A stretch of DNA of 64,000 nucleotides. Origin: Auxenochlorella pyrenoidosa. Its lineage: Eukaryota; Chlorophyta; Trebouxiophyceae; Chlorellales; Chlorellaceae. Shown here one piece after another: positions 44,363 to 55,900 of this stretch. Within the stretch, counting starts at the first letter, position 1, and each line of letters starts with the position of its first letter. The stretch covers positions 536,614 through 600,613 of the forward strand of contig KQ482032.1 of NCBI GenBank assembly GCA_001430745.1, read 5' to 3'. A model generated the notes under the pieces. That model was not told the origin of the DNA and searched no databases. It saw only the letters and a program-made list of their open reading frames with translations. Both the position numbers and the translations under genes were made by a program.

Positions 44363-46654
44363 ATGCGGGGGCCAGCGCTGCTGCTCGCCCTGCTGTTGGC
44401 AGCCGTCGCGTGCCGGGCGCAGGTTGTGGTGGACAACGGCAAGGCTGCGGGGACCTACGACCCCTGTCTGGACCCGCCAACGGGCGTCAGCGTGGTGCGG
44501 GGGCTGCACGAGGGCACTGCGCGTTCCGTCTCGCTTGCAGCGAGCTTTCTGCCCCTTGCTTGTCCCGTTTACTAGAGAGATGTCCCTGGGGTGTCTGCAG
44601 GGTGATCCCTTCGTGTTTGGCCTCGCCTTCTGGCCCGGTGGCAAGGTGTCAGACTGGTGCGCCGCCACCGCCGCTGCCGCCAACCCCTGCCATCGCTCGT
44701 TGCTGCTTTGCATGCATTCAGCCTCTCAACCGGTCCTTCCAACAGAGCTACCGCCAGTCTTGTCGCGACGCAAGGATGGTTAGCCTGCTTGTACTGCCTG
44801 CTGGGTGCTCAGCCGCAAGCGGCTGGGCGGCACTGCGCCAAGCACGCACCCCGTGCACTGGTCGTGTCTGCGCAGGGGTGCGCCTTACAATGCAACGTCA
44901 GGGGCGCCTGGCCTGAACCCCTGCCTGGAGCTGCCTGTGACTACCAACACAGGGCAGACGGAGGGCACCTACCAGTCCTATCTGGTGAGGGCACGTGCTG
45001 GGAACTGAACCGGCTTGCAGGCAGGCGGCCCGCGGTCAGGCGCGCAAGGTTGCGCAAATGCTCACGCAGCGCTGTCGCCGCAGCCGTGCGTGCGCCTCTC
45101 AAGTGCAGCCTCAGTCACTGCACTTGGGTGCATGCCTGCTTGCATGGCCCTTGTTGCGGCGGCCCAGGGTGCACAACCTGGCTGCCGCGCTGCTTGGCCC
45201 GTGCCCGCAGAACTCCAAGGGCGTGGTGTGGGGCACCTACATGATCAAGGTGGACACCCTGGCGGGGCTGCGCGCCAGCCGCGCGGAGATCGACCAGATC
45301 TGGAAGCAGGTGCGCCGGCGGCTGCCGGGCCCCCCTGCCGCCCGCCGCGCATGGTGAGCTGTCGAGGCCCCCAGTCGGGATTTAACGGCGGCAGCGCCCT
45401 GCCCTGGGAACCACAGCGGCATGCCTGCGCCCACGCTCCGCCCCACCCGCCTGCCCGCAGGTCCTGGCCGGCATGCAGGACTCGCCAGTCATCTCGGTGG
45501 TGGCCTTCCGCGGGCAGAACCGCTCCGAGGCGCAGTACATCCGCAGCAACAGCAGCACCGAGACGCAGGGCACCGGCATCGTGCAGCAGCTCAGCCTGCT
45601 GGTGTCCTGGGACCGCGGCGCCTTTGCGGGGTTCACCTGGTACAACGGCGGGCCCTGCGACAGCTGCGGCGGCCCCACCGGCGGCACGTGCGTGCAGACG
45701 GCGTACGAGCCCAGCTACCAGCAGTACACGGAGAGCGCGTGCGCATGTGAGGGGGCGGGCACCGGGGGAGGGGGGGCAGCAGTGGCGGCGCTGGGGGAAG
45801 ATGGCAGGCCTGGTGGCTGCTGCGTGCCCGCAGGAGGGCCTGTTGGGGTGGCGGCAAGTGCTGCTGTTGCAACCGCTGCAGCATTCCAGCCCAGGCCAAG
45901 CAGTGTCGTGCAGGCCAAGTGGGCAGCTCACCATCCTCGCCTTGTTGCGCCGAGTTTCTGCCCCAACCCTCCGCCCCTTCTATGCCAACGCGCCGCCCTT
46001 TCCCCTCGACCGCCTTCAACCACTGCAGGGTCTTTTCAGGAGTGCGCTTGCGACAAGGGGCTGGAGTGCCCCGCCAACAACTGCACCACAACCGTCTATG
46101 TGGGGCATCGCGGCTCGGACAAGCCGGGCCGCACTATGCAGACTGGCTACCAAATCCAACAGATCAACCAGTACAGCATCACCTCATTCTTCTGGAAGCT
46201 CATCGATGGGGTGCGCTCGCCTCTCCAGCTGCGCTGCCGGCAGTTGCATGGCAGGCATTGCAACCGCCTTGCTAGGGGGCCTAAGAGCAGGCAGGGTGGC
46301 TGCTGCTTCAGCTGCTCTGTCCACCACCTCGAGCATACCTGCCCTGCTTACATGGGGCTTCACCCAAGTGATTGTGCGCTCATTGTTGGATCCCCAGCGA
46401 ATCTCCCAAGCTGCTCATGCATGTGCTTCGCTGGTGCTCTGCACTTGGGGTGCTCGTCGGCCCCAGCCATCTGCTTGCGCTGGTTGCTCCCTATGCAGGT
46501 GCTCAACGTCTTTGGCAACAGCGGCCTCACTGACAGCGCAGGCGCGCAGAGCACAGCACCCGTGGTGCTTGGTGGCACCACCGAGGCTGACGTGGCTGCA
46601 GCACAAGCTGCGCAGCAGGAGCAGGGGCAGCCGCTGGCAGCTGGCAGCCGCTGA
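44363..46654 (+). CDS. secreted Cys-containing protein of unknown function
   Basis: The protein starts MRGPALLLALLLAAVACRAQ, a clear signal peptide with likely cleavage near the Ala-Gln. I do not recognise the family. Exons in order: the signal exon, ending near GVSV; 44602-44646 (GDPFVFGLAFWPGGK); about 44730-44810 (LNRSFQQSYRQSCRDAR, junction not certain); one ending 44984 (APYNATSGAPGLNPCLELP); 45211-45308 (GVVWGTYMIKVDTLAGLRAS); 45462-45746 (VISVVAFRGQNRSEAQYI, WDRGAFAGFTWYNGGPCDSC); about 46029-46209 (ECACDKGLECPANNCTTTVY, SITSFFWKLIDG); and the last, 46499-46654 (VLNVFGNSGLTDSAG and an Ala/Gln-rich tail). There are at least ten Cys and several N-x-S/T sites, so it is probably disulfide-bonded and glycosylated. 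It may be a wall or vacuolar protein. No catalytic motif is visible. Confidence 0.6.
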
Positions 46655-47033
46655 GAACGCAGGCGTGAGCTTTTGACCGCTATATTCTTTGCTGACTGAC
46701 TCTGTGCTTGCTTTCGCCTCCCCTCTTGCTGCATCTGAGCCCTATAATGTGTAATGTGTAATCCCAAACCTGGAGGACGCAACAGGGCAACAGGCCAGCC
46801 TGCTGCAAACGTCGGCATGCTGTGCCGGCGCTGGCGTTGAGCAGGAAGGCGCGAGTCATGGGCCCTGCTGCTCTATATTCAGGCTAGGCTGTTGCATGAC
46901 AACACGCGCTGTCAACCGCGGGTTACCTCGCTCCTGCTCCCACCCATCCTGAGCACAAGAGAGACAAGGCTCCCCTAACCTTGGCAGCCTTGTTGCTGCT
47001 GAGCAGCTCCAGGAACCTGTTGCCGGCCTCACC
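46655..47033 (+). promoter_or_regulatory. 3' UTR and 5' region between two + genes
   Basis: The interval holds the end of the secreted-protein transcript and the leader of the small gene that follows. Two TGTAA words near 46750 are the likely poly(A) signal. No open frame of note is present. Confidence 0.4.
46750..46761 (+). terminator. double TGTAA polyadenylation signal
   Basis: Two TGTAA words (46750-46754 and 46757-46761) follow the stop of the secreted-protein gene by about 100 bases. TGTAA is the usual poly(A) signal of green algae. Confidence 0.5.
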
Positions 47034-47513
47034 ATGAGTACAGAGGACAGGGCTCATGGGCCCAAGGGCGCCAAGCCAGAGCTGGAGGCCGGCACCTTCC
47101 AGCTCACGCGGGAGCACCAACAGGCCGAGGAGCACAGCCCAAACCCTGCACATGTCACCGAGGGTGAGCCCTGCTTGTGACAGGACAAATGGTGCCTGTG
47201 TGCCAGGACCTACCGCCTGCATGGCATGCGGAGGTGGGCGCGGCGGCGGCGGCGGCTAGGGCGGCAACCCTTGGGGCGCAGCAGCCAAGAGCCACAGCAA
47301 ATCTTTTACACGTGGTTCAGACATATTAACAGTGAACTGTCCTCCATGTGCCCTGCAGGGGAGGGCAGCGTGGGCGCCACATCCGCACAGGTTGACTCTG
47401 CTGGCTTTGGCAGCGGCCCCTCTTGCATCAGCATGACCGACGTGGGCCGCCAGCAGCGTGAGCAGGCCGACCCTGCGCTGCAGCGCGGGCAGGCCACCAA
47501 GAAGGAGCAGTGA
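47034..47513 (+). CDS. small hydrophilic protein of unknown function
   Basis: Two exons, 47034-47163 and 47359-47513, join in phase to 94 residues. The protein starts MSTEDRAHGPKGAKPELEAG and ends QRGQATKKEQ. It is very hydrophilic, rich in Glu, Gln, Ala and Gly. It has no hydrophobic segment and one Cys, so it is probably largely disordered. The composition recalls LEA-like or other stress proteins, but no LEA motif is present. Evidence that it is a gene: an ACCATG start context, a GTGAGC donor, a CTGCAG acceptor and a matching phase. No relative is known to me. Confidence 0.5.
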
Positions 47514-47885
47514 AAAGAAAGCAGTGTGGGCCTGGGCCTGCTTAGTTGGGCTGCAGCCGGACAGTGCAATGCGCTGTATGTGGCCGGTTGCCCCCGGCAG
47601 CACATGTGCTGTGAGCCTGCTGCCATGCGTTTGTTGCCGCATTAACCATGATGCCCTTGTTCTGTGGCATTATCATACTTGCAGTCGATCTTTGCCTGCC
47701 AAAGCCCCCCATATGTGTGAAAACGGAGTGTTGAGTCGTGAACAGGGGAGAGTGTGGTGAGCCAATATGAGCAGAGATTGGAGTACAGAATTGGTTTTGG
47801 TGGTCAGCAGTGCAGTCAAATTTGGGTGGTGAGGGTCAGTCAAAGTCTAGTCGAAAGTGCATGCCAGTAATAATGCTCCCAGCAT
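47514..47885. other. intergenic, tail-to-tail
   Basis: 3' regions of the small + gene and of the coiled-coil gene (-). Part of it (47650-47870) is relatively AT-rich, as expected for 3' ends. No gene is seen. Confidence 0.4.
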
Positions 47886-50800
47886 TCACAGATGGCGCCC
47901 CGCGCTGTGCTGGCTGCCGCCGCTGCTGTTGTTGCCAAGGCGTGGCACCTTGGCGGCCCCAAAAGCCATGTGCGCAGGTACGGCATCGCCAGGCATGCGG
48001 AAGCTTGAGGACACAGACAGCAGCTTGCGCTTGCCAGGCTGTGCAGCACCACCCACCGCTGTGGCCGTGCTGGTGGCAGGCCTGTAGAGTGGGCAGGCAT
48101 AGGGTGTAGTTTCATCGGCTTTTGAGGCAGCTGCATACCGGGGCTCACAATGCGGCTGCACATTGAGCATGGACCAGCAGCAACAGCAGGGACTGCCGCG
48201 CCCCTGGACTCACCGAGCCAGCGACACGCCGATGGCCTTCTGCAGCTGCGCCGTGATGGGCATGTGGCTCAGGTCCTGACGCTGAGCCGCCGCAGCCACC
48301 ACCCTGTAGATATTACGTAGTAAAAATGTTGCACAGTGAGGTAGGCAGTCTGGCATGTTGCGACAGTGGGGATGCTCAGGCCACGCTGCTCAGCAGTCCC
48401 TGCTTGCTCACCGCTCTGTCAGGGACGCCAGTGGGCGCTGCTCCACACGCGAGACAGGGGGCTTGGGCAGCGCAGCAGCCTCAGCTGCTGCCTTGCTCCC
48501 TGCTGCGTGCAGGCTGCCGGCATGCGCGGCTGCTTCTGACAGCAGGTTGAGGCCTGCCTCATTCTCTGTATTGCCTGCTGGCCGTGTCTTGGCTCCTGCT
48601 GCTCTGGTGGCCTGTGGCATACAAAGTTGCATGCAAAGATGTGTTTTGCAGTTGGAAGCACCAGAGGTAAAGCAGCAGCCTGCGAAGCACAGCTGAATGT
48701 GTGCACACAACCCTCAACCTTGCCCCCTCACCTTGGACTGCTTGTCCGGCCTGTTGCGATCCGCATCCTGCAAGTGCACACAGAAAGGGTTGAGCCATTG
48801 CCAGCCTCTCCAGCAACCACATTGGCAAATAGTAGGCTGGAGCATCTCTATTTAGGAGGCAGGACATCAAGCAGCCTACCTCAGGTGCCTCTGCCTTCTT
48901 GCGCTTTTGCTTGGGCCCTCCCTCGTCGCTGGCCCGGGCGCTTGGAGCACCAGTCGCCCCGCGCTTGGCATCCTGCTGCTGCTGCTGCTGCTCCAGAGCA
49001 ACCTCAGACTCGTCCTCGCTGTCACTCAAGCTGGCTGCCTGCTGCTGGTGTTGAGCGGCCGCCGCTGCTGCATCGCTGCCGCCCATCCAGTATGCGCCTG
49101 CCTGCTTGCGCTCACGCCGCGGCCGGCCGGCATTCCCTGCGGGCTCCTCTGCTGCCACAGCTGCTGAGGAGCCCTTCAATTGCTTCTTGCCCTTGTCCCT
49201 GCTGCCCTTGAGCTTGGGCTGTGAGAAGTCTGGGTCAGCCGCTGCCTCCCCACTGTCGTCATCCCAGCTTGCATCCTCGCTGTCGCTGTCTGCTGCAACC
49301 ACAGCATGCTCCTTCTGCTCCCGCACAGCAGCTGCCGCCCGTTTCTTCGCCTCTGCTGCAGTAGCTGGAACATGCTGCTTCTCCGCCACTGCCGCCGCTG
49401 ATTGCTGCGCCTTGCTCTGACCTGACTTGCGCTGTCTCTGTCCCTGTGCCCGCCCAGCAGCTCCCTCCGTCGGATGCTCAGCTGCAGCAGCCTTCGCGCC
49501 CATCCTTTTCTTGCCTGCATTCTTGACAGCAGCTGCCTGCTCGGCTTCTCCATGCTGCTGCTGCTGCTGCCGCTGCTTGCCCCACTCTGGGCCTGCTGCT
49601 GCAATTGCACGTGCAGCTGCTGCAGCGGCGGCAGCAGGCCCATTGCTGGGACCAGGCGCACCCCCATCGCCAGCTGCGGCCTCAGCGGCGCCAACAGCAG
49701 AGCGGTGGCGCGCAAGAAAGCCAGTGCCAGGTGTGCCAGCGAGGTCGTCGGCCAGGGAGCCCACCAATTCCATGGTTTGGGTCAGCTGCACATGCGGAAT
49801 AAAACAAACGCTTGTCAGGGCGTCGTCACATTGTTAAGTGGCTGCTCACACAGCACCGCGCAACCAGGCTCTCTGCAGTGAGCAGGTGCAATCCTTGATT
49901 GGCCCAATGCCTGCATTTTCATTCACATCCTTCGATGAACCCGGCCTGCGCACCTCACGGGCAGGCGTGTCGTTCAGGCGCTGCGTCTTGAGCTGCTGGA
50001 TGAGCGAATCCCTGGCTGCCAGGCTGCGCTGCAGCCGCTCCACCTCGCGCTGCACCTGGTTGGCCTTGGCCTTCTGGACCTGTCAGGTTGGAGGGAAGAG
50101 TGATTGGGAAGGGAGCATTGAGGTGGGCAGGCATGGGCACGCTAGTGGCCCTTCAACATAGGTTCATGTTCTCATGCCAGCCTACAGTCCAGCCACATAA
50201 GGCAGCAGCAGCAGCAGTGGCGGCGGCGGGGGGCCAACCTGCGCATCTGCCTCCGCATCCACCCGCTGCTTCTTCTCCTCAAACAGCTGTGCCTGCAGGC
50301 CTGCCAGCTGCTCCTGCAGCTTGCCGTCCAGCTTTGTGCTTGTCTCATGCGCCAGCTTCTTGAGGTCCTGCAGAGGCAGGAAAGGAGCAAGGAGAGCAGC
50401 CATGTAGGTACCCCAGGTCAAACCAGCGCGAACAATCGACAAAACCTATTTGGGTGCCAAGGTGCATGAAACTGCGGCGGGGCTGGGCATGCCTGGCTGG
50501 GCATGCCTGGCCGCACGACTTGCCTGGCTGAAGTGCTGCATGTCAGACTGCAGGCGCTCCTTCTCAGCCAGCAGCGCCTCCTTTTGCCGCAACGTCTGCT
50601 CTGCCAGGTTGGCGCGCTCCTGCAGGCCATGCAGGGTGTGAGAAAAGCCTCAAACACCGGTCAGGGTGTGGGTGAGTCAATGTCAACAGGTATGCTGTTA
50701 GGCTCTGCGGACCCTTGCAAGCTTGCGCTGGCTCAGTGTAGCCATGGGGCCCAGCCGGCTACCCTGTCATGCCCACCTGAGCAGCAGCTGCAGTTTGGTC

Positions 50801-51594
50801 GGCCAGCGCAGCACGCTCCTGTGCTGCTGCCAGCTGCTCCTGCAAGCGCGTGCAGTTGGCGCGTGCCTCTGCCAGGGCAGCCTGCGCCTCGTCTCCGCTG
50901 GCCACTGCCACTGCCTGCTCCTCTGCCAGCTGCCTGTCACGGTCTGCCACAGCTTCCTGAGCTCGCAGCAGGTCGGCTTGTACCGACGCGAGCACAGCGC
51001 CCCGCTCCACCAGGCGCGCCTCCAGCGTTGCTGCTCGCTGCAGCAGCACAGCCGCCGCGGCGCCTGCTGCCCTGCCTGCCGCTGCCTCCAGCTCCGCCTG
51101 GCGGCGCAGCCGTGCAGCGTTGGCGCGGTAGCGCTCCACATCTTCGTGCGCGCTGGACAGCCGCACCTTGAGCAGCGCGGTGCGCTGCCGCCAGCGGTGC
51201 AGGTCCACCCGGTTCTTGGCCAGGTCGAGGTCCAGGTGCGCAGCCGCCAGCGCAAGCGCGCGCTCGCGCTGCAGGGACATCCACCGAGCCGATGACGAAG
51301 TCGCAGCCATGGCATGGGCAATGCTGCCGGGACAATCGCAGTGCTATGGACAGCCGGCAACAGTGGGGCGCCCGCCTCTCCCGCCCCGGCAGGACCTACC
51401 TCTTGAGCCGAGCGCTGCAGGCGCTGCACCTCCAGCGTCCCCTGTGCCACCGCCACAGCGTGCTTCACTCTGACATGGCCAAGCAGGCGGGCGTCCAGCG
51501 CTTCAGTTGCGCGCTGCCCGGCCAGGCGCGCCTCCAGCTCCGCTTGTCTGCGATCAGGATCCGGGCCCCGCCAGACTGCCGGGGCGACCTCCAT
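47886..51594 (-). CDS. coiled-coil protein with a charged low-complexity C-terminus
   Basis: I do not recognise the family. The start is the ATG at 51594 (MEVAPAVWRG). Exon 1 and the next exons form a long heptad-rich coiled coil: LEVQRLQRSAQE, LAKNRVDLHRWRQRTALLK, LRAQEAVADRDRQLAEEQ, NLAEQTLRQKEALLAEKERL, KLQEQLAGLQAQLFEEKKQ, QREVERLQRSLAARD. The exon ending at 50524 uses a GC donor. A large exon (about 49785-48885) opens with TMELVGSLADDLAG and then becomes Ala, Gln and Lys rich, with acidic SDSEDASWDDD and GRPRRERKQAG (nuclear-localisation or AT-hook-like). Later small exons contain DADRNRPDKQSK and ITAQLQKAIGVSLAR. The last exon is read to 47886, but its frame is uncertain because two frames stay open there. 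It is possibly a nuclear or spindle structural protein; this is inference from composition only. Confidence 0.6.
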
Positions 51595-52125
51595 GGCGCC
51601 GCTGCCCGACCAGCTGCTCCCGACTGTCGCAGGTCGAACCGAAGGCAGAGCTTCACAACGGCTGGTGCGGCCAGTTGGACAGGCGTTTTCGTTAGCGCTA
51701 TGCGTTGCGACAAAACAATGCTAAGGAGCCGACTGAGTGTCTTGGTTGGTGCCAGCAGCACGGCGTAGCACGCCACACATCTCTACGCGTGCGCCCTTTC
51801 CCTCTGGGGGTCCCTCGTGCATCGTCTTCCACTTGACCATGGTAACACTCAGGAAGCTCAAAAGCTGCATGCCAGGCCTGCACAGAAGGCAGGCCATCCA
51901 TGAACTGGGCATCGCCAATGCAGAGCGGGCTTACAGATGCCAAGTGCCAAGGCACCATGCACAGGAGCTAGCAGGGGATTGGGGGAATAAAAGTAAGGCA
52001 GAAGAAGAAAACGAAAGTGCAGTTTGGGGCGAAGAGAGAGGGCTGCGCAGCTTGGCGGCTGCTGCCAGTAACGGGACGGATAGAGAGCGGCGGCATGTCA
52101 TTCGTTGTGCTGCAGGCTGCGGTCT
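51595..52125 (-). promoter_or_regulatory. 5' region of the coiled-coil gene and 3' region of bL33
   Basis: Both neighbours are on the minus strand. The interval must hold the promoter of the coiled-coil gene and the end of the bL33 transcript. The segment 51970-52030 is purine-rich on the + strand (GAA/GGA-rich). Only short open frames occur, and none resembles a protein. Confidence 0.35.
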
Positions 52126-52546
52126 TCACTTGAGCTTAGTCTCCGTGAAGAGCACGTGCCGCTGCACTCGAGGGTCGTACCTGCAGAGCAAGGAGCAGCG
52201 GAGAGGATGAGCCCATGGATCAGCCGCTGCTGCAGACAGCAGCACATGCAGCCGCCGCCTGCAGCCACAGCTGGACAGCAAGCCTGCGCTGCACAGATGC
52301 ATTCTGTTGGATTGCGGCAGCACTTGAAGACCGGTGTTGCTGCACAGCAACCCCGGCTGCTGGGCTGGTCTGATGCAGGCTTGACCCGCCGACACCCCAG
52401 ACAAACGCTTCTTGTCCCCGTCCTCACTTGACAAACTCCAGCTTCTTGGGCAGCTTGCGCGGGTTCTTGCGTGCCACATAGAAATACCCGGTTCCCGCGG
52501 TGCTGAGCAGCTTGACCAGCAGCGTGGCTGCCTTCTTGCCCGCCAT
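52126..52546 (-). CDS. ribosomal protein bL33, mitochondrial type
   Basis: Two exons, 52546-52428 and 52180-52126, join in phase (AA|G) to a complete protein of 57 residues, the normal size. The sequence gives [20 protein letters not shown] and [12 protein letters not shown] from exon 1 and [17 protein letters not shown] from exon 2. This matches the bacterial L33 family, closest in pattern to the alpha-proteobacterial/mitochondrial form (VKL-STA-TGFFYV-KKNPR ... KYDP-V-RHV-F-E-K). It is a structural protein of the large subunit near the E site. It lacks the zinc-binding Cys pairs of some bacterial forms. There is no separate targeting presequence, as is usual for mitochondrial L33. It shares a short 5' region with CWC27. 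Confidence 0.93.
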
Positions 52547-52967
52547 GACGCAGGGGTGGCGGCGGCGGCGGCGGCAATAGTGATGCCCAATCGACGCCTG
52601 CTCCCCCTTGCCGGCGCTGCGAGTTGATTTACTGGAGCTTTTGCTCCCCGCGCAGGCAAGAAACCGGGCGAGTGCAGCAACAAAGGTGTGCGGCAGTGGA
52701 AGGGAACGACGTATTGTGTGTCCGGGACTTTCAGATTATTCTGGCAAGCTGCCCTTAGCGATGGTAGCACGGGTTTTCGCCAGAGGCCCGCTCGCGGCCA
52801 TAGCAGACGCAGCATGCCTCTCCTCCGTGTCTTTTCCGCCGATCTGCACCTGCACGACACTGCGGACAATACCCGCTCCCTTCTGTCCACGAGGGGCACA
52901 CTGTAGCTGCGTCCCGGCGGGGCGCGCCTCTTGTCTCGCCTCTTTCGTTGACGCGAGGACCGCAACC
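52547..52967. promoter_or_regulatory. shared 5' region of bL33 (-) and CWC27 (+)
   Basis: 421 bases separate two start codons that face away from each other. The stretch 52690-52750 has an AT-richer patch. No specific element can be named. Confidence 0.35.
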
Positions 52968-55900
52968 ATGAGTCAAGTGTACAACTTGGAGCCCCCTACC
53001 CAGGGAAAGGTGCGCTGGGCTGCCTGCACTGCCGCCCGCGGCCTGCCTGCCGCCACTCCTGCCTGCACCCGGCCAAACTGCCGCTGCGCCTCCTCCACCA
53101 AACTCTGCTGCTTCCTTGCCCCGCAGGTGGTGCTCCGTACCACGCTGGGCGACCTGGACATTGAGCTGTGGCCCAAAGAGGCGCCCAAGGCTGTGCGCAA
53201 CTTTGTGCAGCTCTGCATGGAGGGCTATTACGACGGCACCATCTTCCACCGCATGATCAAGGACTTCATGGTGCAGGGTGGGTGCTGGGACGGCTGGGAA
53301 CCTGCTCATGCAGCGTATGCGAGGCTGAATCACATGGCATGTTGGTAGGGCTGCCTGGCAGGTGCGCCAGCAGCGCCCTGTCTGTGCCGTGCGTCGCACC
53401 GTTCCGCTGCGCTCGGGGACGTTTTGTGCCGAGCTGCCGCACTGCATGCTGAGCAGGGGGCGCTGCCCACTGCCTGCAGGCGGCGACCCCACCGGCACTG
53501 GCAGTGGCGGCGAGTCCATCTATGGTCAACCTTTCAGGTAGGGGCCAGGCCTGGTGGTCAGCCCCTGATGTGCCCTTGCAGATTGCAGAGCTGGTGTTTT
53601 GGCAGCAAAGTTAGATGCCAGGCCGTCCACAGTCGTGCGCGCTGCAACTGAGAGGCCATCGGTCGCCGTACAGGCTGCATCTGCCAGGCTGCAGAAGGCC
53701 TGGGCAGTGAGGGCCTCTCGCTGCATCTCCTAAACGCACCTGCCTGCTCCACCGCCGTGGCCCTGCAGGGACGAGTTCCACTCCCGTCTCAAGTTCAACC
53801 ACCGGGGCCTGGTGGCCTGCGCCAATCAGGTGCCAAGGGCTTGCTGCTGCCGCCCAAGTCCTGCGGAAGCGTGCCGAGCTGCTCCCCAGAGGCGTGGCCA
53901 GCAGCGCCCCGCCTGCACGTGGCGTGCTGCACCTCGCTGAGGGATGGCACGTTCGAAGGCCAGCCCAGCGCGGCCCCCGCCCCTGGCCGCCCTCCCCTGC
54001 CGCAGAACAAGCGCGACACCAACGGCTCCCAGTTCTTTGTCACGCTCGACCGCGCCGACCACTGCAACCGGCAGTACACCATCTTTGGAAAGGTCACGGG
54101 TGAGCAGCAGGGTGTGGGCGGGGCCATGGGTGAGCAGCGTTCCCTCCTCCCTTTTGAGCTGCACGTCGTCGCGCCGGCTCCGCAGCTGTCCAGCTGTGGG
54201 TCATTTACTGAGCTGCACTGCCATTGTTGGCATCCCCCTCCGTGGGCCTGTGGCAAGAATGCCCCCTGCAACCGTATCGGCACCGCCATCTGCGCCCCTT
54301 CGCGCCCCATCGCAAGCTTGGCGCTCCCTGAACGCCCGTTGAGGGCGGAACGTGCTGCCCGCCCCCCCCCCAGGCGACACCATCTACAACCTGTCGCGCT
54401 TCAGCGAGCTCGAGGTGGACGAGGACGACCGCCCCGCCCACCCCCCTGTGCTCAACCGCGCCGATGTGCTGTGGAACCCGTTTGACGACCTCGTGCCGCG
54501 CGTGGACCGGTGGGCGGGGCGCGGCGGCGGGGGGCGGCGGGTGCGTGTTTTGCGGGGGCTCTGCATCACGCAGGCGCGTCCGCCGCGGAGCGATGGCGCA
54601 TGAGGGGCGGGTGGCCATCGGCCGCTGCTCTGGCTCGGCGGCAGCCTTTGCCTGCAAAGGCTGCTGCTGCACGGTCCTGGCCGTGTGCCGCCAGGGCCGG
54701 GCTGGCTGGAGCGCTCCCTATGTCGCGCAGCGGCCATGCACCGACGCCGAAGGGCCTGGCATCGCTGCTGCAGTGACGCTCGCGAGGCAGCAGAGAAGGC
54801 GGCGGCAGAGCAGGCGGCGGCAGAGGCCAAGAAGCAGACGCGCAAGCAGGCCAAGAACTTCTCCCTCATGTCCTTTGGTGGGTGGGCAGGGCCGGCACAG
54901 GGTCTGCCCTGGCAGCACAGGCCGGGCTCACGAGGGGGCAGCGCCGGGGCCACGTTTGCACTGGGCAGGAGTGCCAGGGAGCGCTGTGCTGCGCAGGCCG
55001 CGCCGCTGCCTGCGCCTGCGGAGCACCGCCGGCCAAGCCGCCCTCTGTGCTGCGTGCTGCCGACGGCACCCCGCCCACCCCCCCCCCGCTGCCCAGGCGA
55101 GGAGGCCGAGGAGGAGGACGCGGAGGCGGCCGAGGCGGCGGCCAAGCTGAGGATCCGCAGCGCGCACGACGCCCTCGAGGACGAGCGCCTCGCCAAGGAG
55201 CCTGCGGTGGACATCGACCTGGACAGGCGCGCCCGCCCGCTGGGCCCGCTCCTTGCATGGCTGCTTTATGATGTTGCCTTCTGGGGAGCTGTTGCTGGAT
55301 GGGCTGCTTGAGAAAAATGATTGGTCCGGGCGCGGGGGCAGGGGCCGACGGGCTGGCGGCCCGCGCAGGTGCAGCGTGCGTACGCGTGCACTGTGCGTAC
55401 GCGTGCACTTGAGCTGTAGAGCGTGGACGCAACAGCACAGGCCTGCCCTGGTGTTTTCCTGCAGTTGGTTGATTCTTCAGGGGCTCGAGAGAAGGGATTG
55501 AGCGTGCTGCCGCAACCCGCTGGCTTGCAGGGTGCGCCAGGCGATGCGCGCCGCAAAGCAGGCCAAGGAGCAGGAGGCCGCGGCGGCTGCAGCAGAGGAC
55601 GGCGGCAGCGAGCGCGGCGACGAGGATTTTGGCAGCCACATGCTGAAGCAGATGCAGGCCAAGCGGCGGGCCATGGGGCTCGAGCCAGCGGAGGCCCCTG
55701 GAGCGGAGGGCCAGCGGGGGCAGGGCGCTGCCACGGAGCAGCGGCAGCAGCAGGGGGGCAACGAGCCGGAGCTGGACTATGGAGAGTCGGAGGAGGAGGA
55801 GGAGGCAGCGGCCGGTGGCGACAGCGGGGAGGACGAGGCAGGCGAGCCGGCGGCGCATGTTATGCCATGCTTGCGTGCCTGGCGTAACTGCCGGCCTGTC

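Noticed and set aside
50480..50510. tandem copy of CTGGGCATGCCTGG
   Set aside because: Two copies inside an intron of the coiled-coil gene, most likely a simple slip event.
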